Assembly: GCF_014529535.1 (NCBI RefSeq)
Contig: NW_023503670.1
Coordinates: 620,001 to 684,000 of the forward strand
DNA: 64,000 bases
Reading direction: 5' to 3'
Source of the DNA: Bradysia coprophila
Taxonomy: Eukaryota > Arthropoda > Insecta > Diptera > Sciaridae
In this document: piece after piece, positions 33,325-44,668 of the stretch
Layout: each line of letters starts with the position of its first letter
Position numbering within the stretch: the first letter of the stretch is position 1
Translations under genes and position numbers: made by a program
The notes under the pieces: model-generated
What the model was told of the DNA's origin: nothing
Database searches by the model: none
Seen by the model: the letters and a program-made list of their open reading frames with translations, nothing else

Positions 33325-35085
33325 AATTTAAATAAAACAAGGCATCAGAACAGTCGGAGCGTTTGCTACGACTTAGCCCCGTACGACCCGTAATCCTATT
33401 TCGTCCGTAACCATAATATGTCCGTAGCCGAAATACTCCCGCAACCCTAATACGTCTACAACCCTCTAATGCGTCTGTTACCAAAATGCAAGTCAAGTTG
33501 GGCATGGTCAAATTTACTGAAAGTGTTCATTTTTAAAATTGCGCATAGCGCAATTACGAAAGCCCGTACGAAGTACCTCTCAAATAAAACCAACAATTTA
33601 CGACATTATTTTAGAAACCCAAACTTTTTTGCCAACTTTCCATTGCCTTAGTCCAAGGGCCCAAATCCGTCCGTCCGTCCATCCGTCTGTGACCCCTCTA
33701 GCTTTTTCACACAACCTTTTTTGAAAATTCTTTTTTTCCCCGATTGGTATCGACAAAAGTAAGGTCAAGTTCGATGGGCAATGGGCATGGTAGGGTCGGC
33801 CCTTCAAGAGCTAGGGCCCTATAGATGTTTTTCAGTCTTTCGACAATATCTACCGAAATACGCATGCAATGACTGCTTGTGATATATCAAATGAAATGTA
33901 TTGACGAGTAGAACAAAGTTGCTGAACATTGTTTTTGGGTAAGATGCAGCGTGGGCTTGTTGAGAGGGCTCAAAGGTCGGTACTCGGCCCTAAGTGTTTT
34001 TTGCACATAAATCGAGTAAATCTCATCCGATTTTGCTAGATTTAGTTTTTTTATGGAAGGTAATTGAATACCGAAAAGAACGTGGCGAAAAAAGTTTCAA
34101 ATTTGGGCCCTTGGACTAAGGCCGCTACTCGGCCCTAAGTGTTTTTTGCACATAAATCGAGTAAATATCATCCGATTTTGCTAGTTTTTGTTTCATTTGA
34201 GAGATAATTGAATGCCGAATAGAATGATGGCAAAAAAAGTTTTAAATTTGGGCCCTTGGACTAAGGCCGCTACTCGGCCCTAAGTGTTTTTTGCACATAA
34301 ATCGAGTAAATATCATCCGATTTTGCTAGTTTTTGTTTCGTTTGAGAGATAATTGAATACCGAAAAGAACGTGGCGAAAAAAGTTTCAAATTTGGGCCCT
34401 TGGACTAAGGCCGCTACTCGGCCCTAAGTGTTTTTTGTACATAAATCGAATAAATCTCATCCGATTTTGCTAGATTTAGTTTATTATGGAAGTTAATTGA
34501 ATGCCGAATAGAATGATGGCGAAAAAAGTTTCAAATTTGGTCCTTTGGACTAAGGCCGCTACTCGGCCCTAAGTGTTTTTTGTACATAAATCGAGTAAAT
34601 ATCATCCGATTTTGCTAATTTTTGTTTTATTTGAGAGGTAATTGAATACCCAATGGAAAGTTGGCAAAAAATTTTGGGTTTCTAAAATAATGTCGTAAAT
34701 TGTTGGTTTTATTTGAGAGGTACTTCGTACGGGCTTTCGTAATTGCGCTCTGCGCAATTTTAAAAATGAACACTTTCAGTAAATTTGACCATGCCCAACT
34801 TGACTTGCATTTTGGTAACAGACGCATTAGAGGGTTGTAGACGTATTAGGGTTCCGGGCGTATTACGGCTACGGACGTATTATGGTTACGGACGAAATAG
34901 GATTACGGGTCGTACGGGGCTAAGTCGCAGCAAACGCTCCGACTGTTCTGATGCCTTGTTTTTATTGCGGATTCGTCATCTATGAACATAACCAAATGCT
35001 TTGCCCTTACTGTCTGCTTCCAATTCGACGTGTTACAAACGGCATATTAATCTTATAAGCCCCCAGTACTTCGTACGGGGCTAAA
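33325..35085. mobile_element. Fold-back element with internal 145-bp array, copy 1
   Basis: Outer arms of about 310 bp (about 33335-33645 and 34650-34960) are inverted copies, sharing GACCATGCCCAACTTGACTT and GCGCAATTACGAAAGCCCGT. Beyond the right arm a further tail (34960-35085) ends CAGTACTTCGTACGGGGCTA. The tail matches 37398-37530 in reverse. The centre holds GTCCGTCCGTCC and the 145-bp tandem array. No transposase seen. Confidence 0.75.
33960..34640 (+). repeat. 145-bp tandem array, about five units
   Basis: The anchor GGCCCTAAGTG recurs near 33986, 34131, 34276, 34420 and 34565, so the period is 144-145 bp. Units carry CACATAAATCGAGTAAAT and CATCCGATTTTGCTAG. Confidence 0.9.
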
Positions 35086-35149
35086 AAACTAAAATTCAGT
35101 GAGGTTAAAACTTCGACAGATTGGTATTAGTGGAACTATAAAAAATTAG

Positions 35150-35890
35150 GGGAGATGCGGGAAAACAGGAAAAGTCCGAAAAAAATCGGTTTTGCTTGCT
35201 TTTTCGCCTATACCTGCTGTTTGATAGGCTCTGTTTCGTCTCGTCAATACCTTTCATTTGATGTATCGCACTTGATTTTTATGCAAAAACATCCAGAGAT
35301 ATGCTGGAAAGCTGGTGAAGAACAAGCAAAACAATTAGCTGCTTTTCCTTCTTTCTCACCAATAGTTACTGATCGACAATTCTTATTTTTCTAAACATTA
35401 CGTATTAAGATTCGTCTCGTCAAAACCTTTCATTTGACATATCACACACTATTATTGAGCAAAAATATCCAGAGATATGCTGTAAAAACTAGTGAAAAAC
35501 AGGCAAAACAAGCTGTTTTGCTCGCTTTCTCGCCTCTGACTACTTTTAGACAAACTTGATTTTTCTAAAAAGTTGATATGCAGATTCGTCTCGTCAATAC
35601 CTTTCATTTAACATATCACACACGATTTTTGAGCAAAAACATCCTGAGATATGCTGGAAAAACTAGTGAAAAACATACAAAACAAGCAAAACGCGCTGTT
35701 TTGCTTGCTTTCTCGCCAGTAGCTACTGATCCACAAACTTGATTTTTCTAAAAATATTCAGATTCGTCTCGTCAATACCTTTCATTTGACGTATCGCACT
35801 CGATTTTTGAGCAAAAACATCTTGAGAAATGCTTCGAAAACTATGTAAAAATCAGGCAAAACAAAACAAAACAAATGTTCCGCGAACTTG
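35150..35890 (+). repeat. 175-bp tandem array, about four units
   Basis: TCGTCTCGTCA recurs at 35236, 35412, 35586 and 35764 (spacing 176, 174, 178). Each unit also has CCTTTCATTTGA, GAGCAAAAACATCC and a Lys/Leu-like AAACAAGC run. It is not related to the 145-bp array. The open frames in it are not credible genes. Confidence 0.85.
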
Positions 35891-36307
35891 ACTTCAAACT
35901 GCCTTCGCTGTTTTGAAGCACTTCCCATTGAGTCCCGACAACGTGATTAGGCTAGAAATTTTCGTGGGCACGCAAAACAAAGGTAAACAACGAATATTCT
36001 TTTTGAATTCAAAATTTTTAGAATTAAATGAAAATATTGGAATCAATTTAATTTCTTAACATTTTATTTGCATTTTGTTTTGATATTATCTCGAAATTTT
36101 TGGAATTAAATGAATAGGCAACGATGCTTTGCTGAAAACTTTTCAGTGAAAAGTATACATTTGGGCGTTTTTTAAATACTAGATTTTAGTTTATTTTTAT
36201 TTATTTATTTTTATTTATTTATTTATCTGATATCTTTCCTTTCAAAAATGTACGACCGCATAAACGACCACAAATGTGTTAGCTTTCAAAAGAAAATAGA
36301 TTTAGAG

Positions 36308-37348
36308 TGTTGAGTCTTCAACATCGCTAGCTACCAGCTAGCTTTTAACCTGTGGTTTTTTGGGGTTGCTCGGCTGAGAAATAAAAGACTTCAATTCGGG
36401 CGTGTTGCCCTTTCAACGTTATCTTTTTTTTCTGACATAATTTCTTACTACTAGTAATCGATCGGTTTTATTTAAACCGCAAACTGCGATCGACATACTA
36501 TCGGAGTTTCAACATCATCCCACGAATTATTTTCCCGAAATAATTTCAACAATTTTTGCTCCTTGCTCCTACCGTTTAAAATAACTTATTTACTGAAGAA
36601 TAAGCTCCTCACATTGACGAGTTGCTATTTGTCCCATTGACCATTGTTGTCCCATTGACGAGCGCCCTTTTCGCCATTGACGACTGCCTTTTTCGTCCCA
36701 TTGAGAGACGCCTTTTTTCGTTCCATTGACAAACGCCTTTCTTCGTCCCATTGACGACTGATTGTGCCTCCCATTGACGGCTGTCCCAATGACTATTTGA
36801 CTTTGTCTCCCATTGACCATAAACGTTTGTTCGCCCCAATGACGATTTCTCTACGTCCCATTGACGGTCTCTTGATTGCCTTCCATTGACGAATTTCGGT
36901 TTGCGTCCCATTAAACGACTTTCGGTTTGCGTCCCTTTGATGACTTTCTGTTTGCGTCCCATCGACGACTTTCGTTTTTTCGTCCCATTGACGGCTTCTT
37001 GTGCGTCCCCTTGACGACGTTTGTACCATTGTTGAATTCCATCTTTTCATCCCATTGACGGTTTTTGTTTCCTACACAAACATTCGACATTGACCAAATA
37101 CCATTGCCGTTCTATTAACCGATTTGTATGTCCCAATGACAAAAAACACAGCAACGGTTTTCCAATTTCTTCCACCCCAAAAGTCACCACAAGGCGCCAA
37201 ATGTTGAGTCTTCAACATCGCTAGCTACCAGCTAGCATTTAACCTGTGATTTTTTGGGATTTCTCGGCTGAGAAATAAAGGACTTTAATTCGATCGTGTT
37301 GCCCTTTAAACCGCAAACTTCGATCGACATACTATGGGAGTTTCAACA
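36308..37348 (-). mobile_element. TRIM-type small LTR retrotransposon
   Basis: Direct terminal repeats at 36308-36514 and 37202-37348 share both ends (TGTTGA...TCAACA) and most of the sequence between. The left one has an extra or retained piece of about 46-60 bp. Reading the minus strand, the repeat at 37202 is followed after two bases by TGGCGCCTTGTGGTGAC (37183-37199), a good primer-binding site for a tRNA 3' CCA end, which fixes the orientation. At 1.04 kb, with no gag or pol frame, it can only be non-autonomous. No clean target duplication was found. Confidence 0.75.
36600..37080 (-). repeat. Irregular minisatellite inside the TRIM
   Basis: About 17-20 copies of a 20-30 bp unit around CGTCCCATTGACGA, with variable spacers. 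The minus-strand frames read SMGRK/NGT-type repeats in several phases, which is what a non-coding repeat would give. Confidence 0.85.
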
Positions 37349-37397
37349 ACGAGACACGCAATGGTAGGCTAAAATTTTGGGTAAGTACCGGTGGATT

Positions 37398-38672
37398 TTT
37401 AGCCCCGTACGAAGTACTGGGGGCTTATAAGATTAATATGCCGTTTGTAACACGTCGAATTGGAAGCAGACAGTAAGGGCAAAGCATTTGGTTATGTTCA
37501 TAGATGACGAATCCGCAATAAAAAAAATGTCCGTCCGTCCGTCCGTCCGTGACCCCTCTAGCTTGATCAAATCACAACATTTTTTCAAAATTCTTTTTTT
37601 CCCCGATTGGTATCGACAAAAGTAAGGTCAAGTTCGAAAATGGGCATGATAGGGTCGGCCCTTCCAGAGCTAGGGCCCTATAGGTGTTTTTCAGTCTTTC
37701 GACGATATCTACCGAAATACGCACGCAATAGCTGCTTGTGATATATCAAATGAAAGGTATTAACGAGTAGAACAAAGTTGCTGAACATTGTTTTTGGGTA
37801 AGATGCAACGCGGGCTTGTTGGGAGGGCTCAAAGGTCGTTACTCGGCCCTAATTGTTTTTTGCACATAAATCGAGTAAATCTCATTCGATTTTGCTAGTT
37901 TTTGTTTCATTTGAGAGACAATTGAATGCCGAATAGAATGATGGCAAAAAAAGTTTTAAATTTGGGCCCTTGGACTAAGGCCGCTACTCGGCCCTAAGTG
38001 TTTTTTGCACATAAATCGAGTAAATCTCATCCGATTTTGCTAGTTTTTGTTTCATTTGAGAGATAATTGAATGCCGAATAGAATGATGGCAAAAAAAAGT
38101 TTAAAATTTGGGCCCTTGGACTAAGGCCACTACTCAGCCCTAAGTGTTTTTTGCACATAAATCGAGTAAATCTCATCCGATTTTGCTAGATTTAGTTTTT
38201 TATGGAAGGTAATTGAATACCGAAAAGAACGTGGCGAAAAAAGTTTCAAATTTGGGCCCTTGGACTAAGTCAGCTACTCGGCCCTAAGTGTTTTTTGCAC
38301 ATAAATCGAGTAAATCTCATCCGATTTTGCTAGTTTTTGTTTCATTTGAGAGGTAATTGAATACCCAATGGAAAGTTGGCAAAAAATTTTGGGTTTCTAA
38401 AATAATGTCGTAAATAGTTGGTTTTATTTGAGAGGTACTTCGTACGGGCTTTCGTAATTGCGCTATGCGCAATTTTAAAAATGAACACTTTCAGTAAATT
38501 TGACCATGCCCAACTTGACTTGCATTTTGGTAACAGACGCATTAGAGGGTTGTAGACGAATTAGGGTTCCGGGCGTATTACGTATTATGGTTACGGACGA
38601 AATAGGATTACGGGTCGTACGGGGCTAAGTCGCAGCAAACGCTCCGACTGTTCTGATGCCTTGTTTTTAGTG
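37398..38672. mobile_element. Fold-back relative with 145-bp array, copy 2
   Basis: Begins TAGCCCCGTACGAAGTACTG (the tail of copy 1 in reverse), has GTCCGTCC near 37531-37552, then four 145-bp units (anchors near 37845, 37990, 38136, 38280), and ends like the right arm of copy 1 (GTTCTGATGCCTTGTTTTT). It lacks the left arm, so it does not fold as a whole. Confidence 0.75.
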
Positions 38673-39057
38673 AAATTAGAATTTTTCGCCAGTGGTTACC
38701 CACCCCCTCTCAATCGTCTCAAAATTCTAGAATGTCTTCAGAGGCTTTTCTTTGGCGTTATTTCGTTTTGCGTTCGTTTGCTCTTTGCTTTAATTTTCAC
38801 AATTCCTCTTGAAGAAAAACGCACCGGGATATAGTTTTGAACAAGCAATTCTTTATTAAAAACATTTATACACACGACAATGAAACGATTTAAATTTTGT
38901 TTCTGCTTGTCATTACGTCCTTAAGGCCTTATCATTATATTTAAAAATAAAAATCGTTGCGAAGAATTAAGATAAAAAATATTCCTAAAATTGCGTAAAA
39001 ACTTAAATGGAATGCGAATGAATTGAATTAAACAAAAAGAGTCTCTCAAAAAGAGAA

Positions 39058-40544
39058 TTAAGAAGTTTGATAGAAATCGATTTTTTTTAAACAATGATGA
39101 CTGTTATTTGTTAATCTGGAGAGGTTACATTTCAATAAGGTACCATCTACGAACATTGCGATATCACGACTTAAACTACTAAAGGGAATCCAAGTGATTT
39201 CAAAATTAAAAACAAATGTGTAGGTTTTTGTCATGTTAATTTCAACGAAATCAATAAACCGGAAGTACCAGCAATTGTCGTCCTCCGATAATAATTTTTC
39301 ATAATTCAGTTTTACATTTAGTTCATTTAACATGATTGAAAACTCCAAATCTTCAACGCTCTTCGGAAGAAAAGTGTAAACATGTGTAACGAATATACTA
39401 CCCCTTGATTTGAATACTACACTGAGCTCCGATAAACATTGTTTCGACGGGTAATAGTCCTTGGCCGAATGTTTCTTACAAAAAGCACTTTTCAACTCTA
39501 GTTTTTCTCTTGCAGTATGGCACTCAATTGTAAAGTTCGTTATGTTCAAGAGATATAAGAGCAGTGAGCTAAGCTCATCATTGGACAACAGATCCTTGAT
39601 TGGATTAAACTTTCTCAACTGATCGAATGTTATTTTAGAAAATCTGATCAAATTCTTGATAGGCTCGAAAACCTTCCGCTTGTTCGTTACATTTGATTGT
39701 GAATTCTGTCTTTCAGTCTCTTCGGCAACCCACAGAGCACACGATTTTAACACATCGATTTCATTTATGGTCAGAGCGTCCATGCTCAACAAATCCACTA
39801 GGGTGGCCTCGCTGATATCGACGAAGTGCCTGTTCTTGAATGCCAATACACTATTGTAACGAATTAAAGTTTTCACTTGATCAAGAGGCACGCACACATA
39901 GTCACTTGGAAATTGCATCAATTGATCGTAAATGATGCAACAATTGGATGTATTCAGAGCGTTCTTGATAAACGAGAGTATTGTGTCGTTCATGTTGTAC
40001 ACTTGGTACTTATCACCGGCCATAAAAGTCTCAAACAGCTCTGACAAATCCAATTCTTTCAATACGTTAGTGTAAATGTACCTGTGTGGACGTCGAAATT
40101 TGTAAATGTTTGTTCCTTGGACAATTTAAGCCGAATCACTGTATCGACGGTGTACAATATTTCAGGACCACAACAATCCATTTTGATGTTACTTACTTCA
40201 ACATATTAATGAATCCGGTTGCTGTTAAATCCGGTATTTCAATAGGCTTCGATCCAGTCATTTGAAGGTTATGATTCGCAAAAAACATTTGCTCGAAAAC
40301 TGGACTACCTGTTGAATGTATAAGCATGAGGATTTGTTGCAAAAAAATTGTTTACCAGAGGCCATCGCAAGGAAGACGATTCCCACTGACCTGAAGCGAT
40401 TATAATTTTGTGAGCATAAACCATTTCTTTCTGTTCACCAACAATGAATGATACATCTGCAAAACGATTATTGTTTACAAACCATTCCATTCGTGGCTCG
40501 ATTTCTAATGGAATAGCATCAGCATCATTATTTGGTACATTCAT
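39058..40544 (-). CDS. BTB-BACK domain protein (BTBD-like)
   Basis: Three exons on the minus strand: 40544-40391, 40308-40197 and 40081-39058. They give 429 residues plus stop. Exon 1 starts MNVPNNDA and carries FADVSFIVG and YAHKIIIASG. Exon 2 continues SPVFEQMF and EIPDLTATGFINML. Exon 3 continues KYIYTNVLKELDLSELFETF, completing a BTB/POZ fold at about residues 25-125. It is followed by a BACK-like helical region with LVDLLSMDALTINEIDVLKS and a C-terminal beta-rich part of about 150 residues that could be a diverged PHR domain as in BTBD1/2/3/6. Such proteins usually bridge Cullin-3 ubiquitin ligase to substrates. No Kelch repeats are present. The substrate is unknown. Repeats flank the gene on both sides but none interrupts it. 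Confidence 0.85.
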
Positions 40545-41028
40545 TTTTTGGTAGGAAGTCGAATTTCAGTTTAGTAACAATCGGATAAGGTTAAATAAAT
40601 AAATAAATAAAAGGTTGATCAAAGCTTGTAAAGTCACAGTTTGGTCTGCAGCTTTTGCGGTCACAATCTGTCATTGGTATGAAATCGGCTATAATCTTGC
40701 ACACACGTCTGTGAAATTGTTTAACTGTGATCCTTCAATGCAATTTATCCAAGTATATATGCTTATGCACGGTAAAGTGCACTTTACATCACTGCTTGTG
40801 ACAGGGAAAATGCACTTACCGTCCTCAAACATGTAAAATGTGTTATGCCACTGCTTGTATTTACAGTGAGATTACACCACTCGCCTTCGGCTCGTTCCGC
40901 AGATCTCAAACTTGCCTAAACAAATATTTACAAAGAGTGACGTAACATACTAAAAAACAACGGTTTTTGGGGTTTTTTTATTTGGTTTTTTACACACATT
41001 ACCATTACCTCGAAGGGTCCCAAGTAGC

Positions 41029-41343
41029 ATTTCAGAAAAAATAACTTATTCGTTAAAATAACGTTGTAGCAACGTTGCCACAACGGTTGTGCAACCGTTG
41101 TTGCCCGGTTATAGTTTAACCTACGTCAATTAACCGTTGGATAACCGTTAAACAACGAAAAAGTTAAAAATTATAGTTGCTCTACCTTAAATTTTTAACT
41201 TTTTCGTTGTTTAACTGTTATCCAACGGTTAATTGACCTAGGTTAAATTATAACCGGGCAACAACGGTTGCAAAACCGTTGTGACAACGTTGCTACAACG
41301 TTATTCTAACGAATAAGTTATTTTTTCTGAAATGCTACTTGGG
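41029..41343. mobile_element. 315-bp near-perfect fold-back element
   Basis: Arms of about 150 bp from CCCAAGTAGCATTTCAGAAA to the complementary CTGAAATGCTACTTGGG, with a loop of about 10-15 bp at 41180. Inside each arm, short palindromic motifs (AACGTTG, CAACGGTTG, AACCGTT) are repeated many times. Confidence 0.9.
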
Positions 41344-41480
41344 GTAGCCTACTGATTCTACTGCACAAACTTTTTGATTTTTGGCATTATAGATTGTGGA
41401 CGTTAAGGGGAAATAGCGTAAAGTTCTTCTTTTTTTAATTCTTACGTTACAGTGTAACCCAGGGCCGGACTGGCTGTACA

Positions 41481-41567
41481 AGGTACACTATCAGTGTAGA
41501 AAGATGGTACACTATCAGTGTAGAAAGAGGGTACATTATCAGTGTAGAAAGAGGGTGCACTATCAGT
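41481..41567 (+). repeat. 26-bp minisatellite
   Basis: Three to four copies of a unit with GGTACACTATCAGTGTAGAA, differing by single bases. Confidence 0.85.
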
Positions 41568-42009
41568 ACTTTCTGATTAAATGATGCTAAAGGTTAAAAA
41601 CGCGAGCAAAGCGAGCAAGAATGTTTTTCTTTCTACGCTTTAATGGATGAAAAATTATAAATAATAGCAGCTAATGAACGTTGTGAAACCAAAGTTTTAT
41701 TCTTGGAATATTTGTATCGCGAGTGAAGCGAGTGGAACTTTTTTCATTGAATCAGTTGATGTAATTAGCTGAAAACGCGAGCATAGCAAACGAGAAATTT
41801 TGTTGATTTAAAGTTTCACAAACTGAGTAAATCAGGTGCTTCACACTTCTGACAGAAGTCTTCTGTGCTTTAGTAGAATTTCGGAAATAATTATAGAGCT
41901 CCACACTTTCCGACGAGCTAGAGCTGGATTCCGGTTAACTTTAAGAATTCTAGAAGTTATTACAACGCCAGTTCTGCTCTGTGGCAAAAACACCAGATTT
42001 TGAGTATAC

Positions 42010-42430
42010 AGTCACAGAATAGTCATTTGTGTACCTGATTTGCACGATTGATTTTAGGCAATTTCGCGAGTGCCTAAAATCAATCGTGCAAATCAGGTAC
42101 ACATGTGAGTTTTCATGCAAAGGGCCGAAAACTCCAGAAAAAATCAAAAATTCAAAAATTGCCCTCATTTTCAATAAACGTCAACGGTTTATACTTTCAT
42201 TGCTCATTTTCGGCCCGAAGCATGAAAATGACTATTTCATTACAACGACTACGAAATACTCAATTTGTGTACCTGAATTGAACGATTGATTTTATTTTAG
42301 TCAATTTCGCGAGCTGTAGGCCGAACAGAGTGGAGGCTTACAAGCGAAAGTGCCTAAAATCAATCGTCCAAAGCAGGTACACATGTGAGTTCTCATGCAA
42401 AGGGCCGAAAACCCGAGAAAAAAAATTGCA
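42010..42430. mobile_element. Hairpin MITE cluster (GATTGATTTTAGGCA family)
   Basis: Two head-to-head members: inverted GATTGATTTTAGGCAATTTC / GTGCCTAAAATCAATCG arms at 42045-42095 and again at 42285-42380, with TTTTCATGCAAAGGGCCGAA and CGGCCCGAAGCATGAAAA ends between them. Confidence 0.75.
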
Positions 42431-42436
42431 TGAAAA

Positions 42437-42638
42437 CACGGCAGAGTAAAGTTAACCAGGCAGGAGTGGACGTTTGACAAGAGACCTGAACAATCTAGTA
42501 GCCCTATATTTTTTGCAAATAAAACTTTTCAGTTTATGTCAGTGTTCGTTTGAGTTAATTTTCATCCAGTGTATTAGGTCCTTTATTTGACGTTTCGAAA
42601 ATGAACCGCTCCTGCCTGGTTTATTTTACTCTGCCGTG
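42437..42638. mobile_element. CACGGCAGAG MITE, copy 2
   Basis: Same ends as 26916-27096. The 7-bp ATGAAAA is duplicated exactly (42430-42436, 42639-42645). It is inserted in the ATGAAAA tip of a hairpin-family relic, so it is younger than that relic. Confidence 0.9.
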
Positions 42639-43478
42639 ATGAAAAGCATGAAAATTGTAATTGACACAAATGACTATTGGTTCTGACCCACTAGAACAGA
42701 ATTTTCAAGAGGGGCCTCCTCGACGCGGTAGTCCAAATTTCTAATATAAAAATAAATTGATTGGAACACAGTAGCATTTTTCAAAAATGAAGGGCCAAAT
42801 GACAGGAAATCATTCAGAAAATCTGTTCTAGTGCTTGGTTCAGAGCTATGTTCTGACACATTATTTGAAATTGACATGAAAATTTATCGTTCGGCAAGCC
42901 TCAATGCTTACCCTCATATGTCAATAATCTACTATAACTGGTGTTCGTCGGTCCCTACAATCCATATTTTAAACAACAAGAAGGCACATAAAGGATTATA
43001 ATCGCGATCCCTTTGTTGTTGAAATGGCCAAACTATCCTTGAACTTGATACGAATTAAAACTAATAATCTGAAAAAATGTCATTGTATAAAAAATTGAAT
43101 AAACGGACGCTGGCTGTAGTGTAGGAATTTAATTTGTTTATTATATACCATAACATATTTAAATAAAAGGTTGTCTAAGCATTTACTTGTATATCTGAAA
43201 AAAATACGTCGCGCGTAGTAATGAAATACGAACTTCCGTTCAACATTAATTTGTATAAATTATATAATTCTTTATATTGATTGTAAAATTCGAAGAGGCA
43301 TGGTCAAAAATCATTTAGTCTATAATCAGTTAGAAACGATTTCGCACAACTGTTTTTAATCGATTACCCAGATCGGAACAGTCTGCGTTTTCCTTCGCGA
43401 TCGACTTGAACTATAAAATTTTGTGTGCGCAATAATTTTCAGTGTTGAAAAATTCACAAACAAAAATTACATCCCAAG

Positions 43479-44003
43479 ATGTCAATGGTTTTGTATGACA
43501 ATGAAGATTGGTTGGATTTTAAACGGCGAACCGAAATTATGCCCTGTGACTTATGGCCAACCCCGTTCTTATGGTCTGTTTATCGATCCCTTTGCGAAAC
43601 GAACGGATACGTCCGACCTTGGGTGGATGTCTACTGGCGAAAATATTGGAACGAAATCAATTGCATCGAACGATCGGTAGTCATCAACAAGAATCTGTTC
43701 GAAGTTCAACTGGATGTGCATAATTTTCGAGCGTACGAAATCAACGTGAAAGTGATTGGCAACCTAATTATCATAAAGGGGAAACATGATAAGCGACCGA
43801 AAATCAACGCTTTCGTGGAACGACAGTTCGAACGACGTTACGATTTGTCTAGTGATTTTAAAATCAAAAACGTTTCGTCCACTCTATCTTCGGATGGTAT
43901 TTTAACGGTTAAAGCATTTCCGACAGTTCCAGCTGTTCAGCCGGCCTACATTCGAAATGTTCCTGTTTTGCAAACTTTTCGTCCGTCGTATTTGGATAAT
44001 TAG
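43479..44003 (+). CDS. Small heat shock protein (alpha-crystallin domain)
   Basis: A single-exon frame of 174 codons plus TAG. Small HSPs are ATP-independent chaperones that hold unfolding proteins as oligomers. The alpha-crystallin domain is clear at about residues 65-150: FEVQLDVHNF, NLIIIKGKHD, FVERQFERRYDLSSDF and SSDGILTVKA match the strand order and the conserved G-x-L signature. The N-terminus has the Trp/Arg/Pro-rich character of the family (DLWPTPFLWSVYRS). The C-terminus has VPV in the position of the I-x-I/V oligomer motif. The ATG at 43479 (context AAGATG) is the natural start. No intron is seen, as in many heat-inducible HSP genes. Members of this family are usually clustered; here it stands alone. 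Confidence 0.9.
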   Translation: MSMVLYDNEDWLDFKRRTEIMPCDLWPTPFLWSVYRSLCETNGYVRPWVDVYWRKYWNEINCIERSVVINKNLFEVQLDVHNFRAYEINVKVIGNLIIIKGKHDKRPKINAFVERQFERRYDLSSDFKIKNVSSTLSSDGILTVKAFPTVPAVQPAYIRNVPVLQTFRPSYLDN

Positions 44004-44668
44004 GAGTTTTAAAGACCGCAAATGTGTTCCCATAAAGGCTACTTTCGGCAGTGACACACTCCAGAAAATTAACGTTCAATTGACCCAACTATATATGCAT
44101 CACTTTTATGTTTTACTAGTCTGTGCAAATATTCGTTTTTGTTTGTTTATTTGTTGTGCTATTAATTGATTAATTAAAAATGCCCACGTAACTATTCGTT
44201 CTATTAAAACAATGAGATTTTCCTTTGTTCGCAACAATTTTTTCCGATCTTTTTTTTTCCTTAAGTCGTTGTGTCTCATCTTTGAATTTTGAAAAATGTG
44301 TACAGTTAACAAAAAACATGATGGTGTAATTGAGCTAAACGCTTCAATGATTTCTTCGCGTGACCTTGAGTCTATGCTCCGTAAATCATATATTGGAATC
44401 ACAATGACAAAAAACGTTGTCTAATCTGATTTGGTGTGTGCCGTTGATACAATACAACAACGGTAATAAAATGACTCAATTAACTGCACCCAAATTTGTT
44501 GTGGGAAATTATTAGGCTTTCGTCATTATAATCTGCGTTTTACTTGTTTGGTACACTACGCATAGTAGTGCAGCATAGACAGGTTCTACATTTTTCGATG
44601 GATAAATAACTAGATTTGTAGTAACGTTGGTGAGACAAAATATATTTTCATTTGCAAAGAGTTGCAGT

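Larger units (their letters stand above)
32051..39057. other. Gene-free repeat zone between Ago2 and the BTB gene
   Basis: 32051-32300 is the Ago2 3' UTR. 32300-33290 is AT-rich with no gene. 33290-38680 is made of the fold-back elements, tandem arrays and the small LTR element listed separately. 38680-39057 is the probable 3' UTR of the BTB gene, with a minus-strand AATAAA at 38852-38857. Confidence 0.6.
40545..43478. other. Intergenic between divergent BTB and sHSP genes
   Basis: No gene recognised. It contains the fold-back element at 41029-41343, a 26-bp minisatellite at 41481-41567, hairpin-family relics at 42010-42660 and the CACGGCAG MITE inside them. The sHSP promoter is probably at about 43330-43470, with a TATA-like ACTATAAAATTT near 43411. 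I could not find a clear heat-shock element. Confidence 0.5.

Noticed and set aside
36590..37050. SMGRK/NGT-repeat frames on the minus strand
   Set aside because: All are overlapping readings of the minisatellite in the TRIM element, in more than one phase, with no start context.
36302..37354. Target-site duplication for the TRIM element
   Set aside because: Flanks TTAGAG and ACGAGA do not match well enough to call a duplication.
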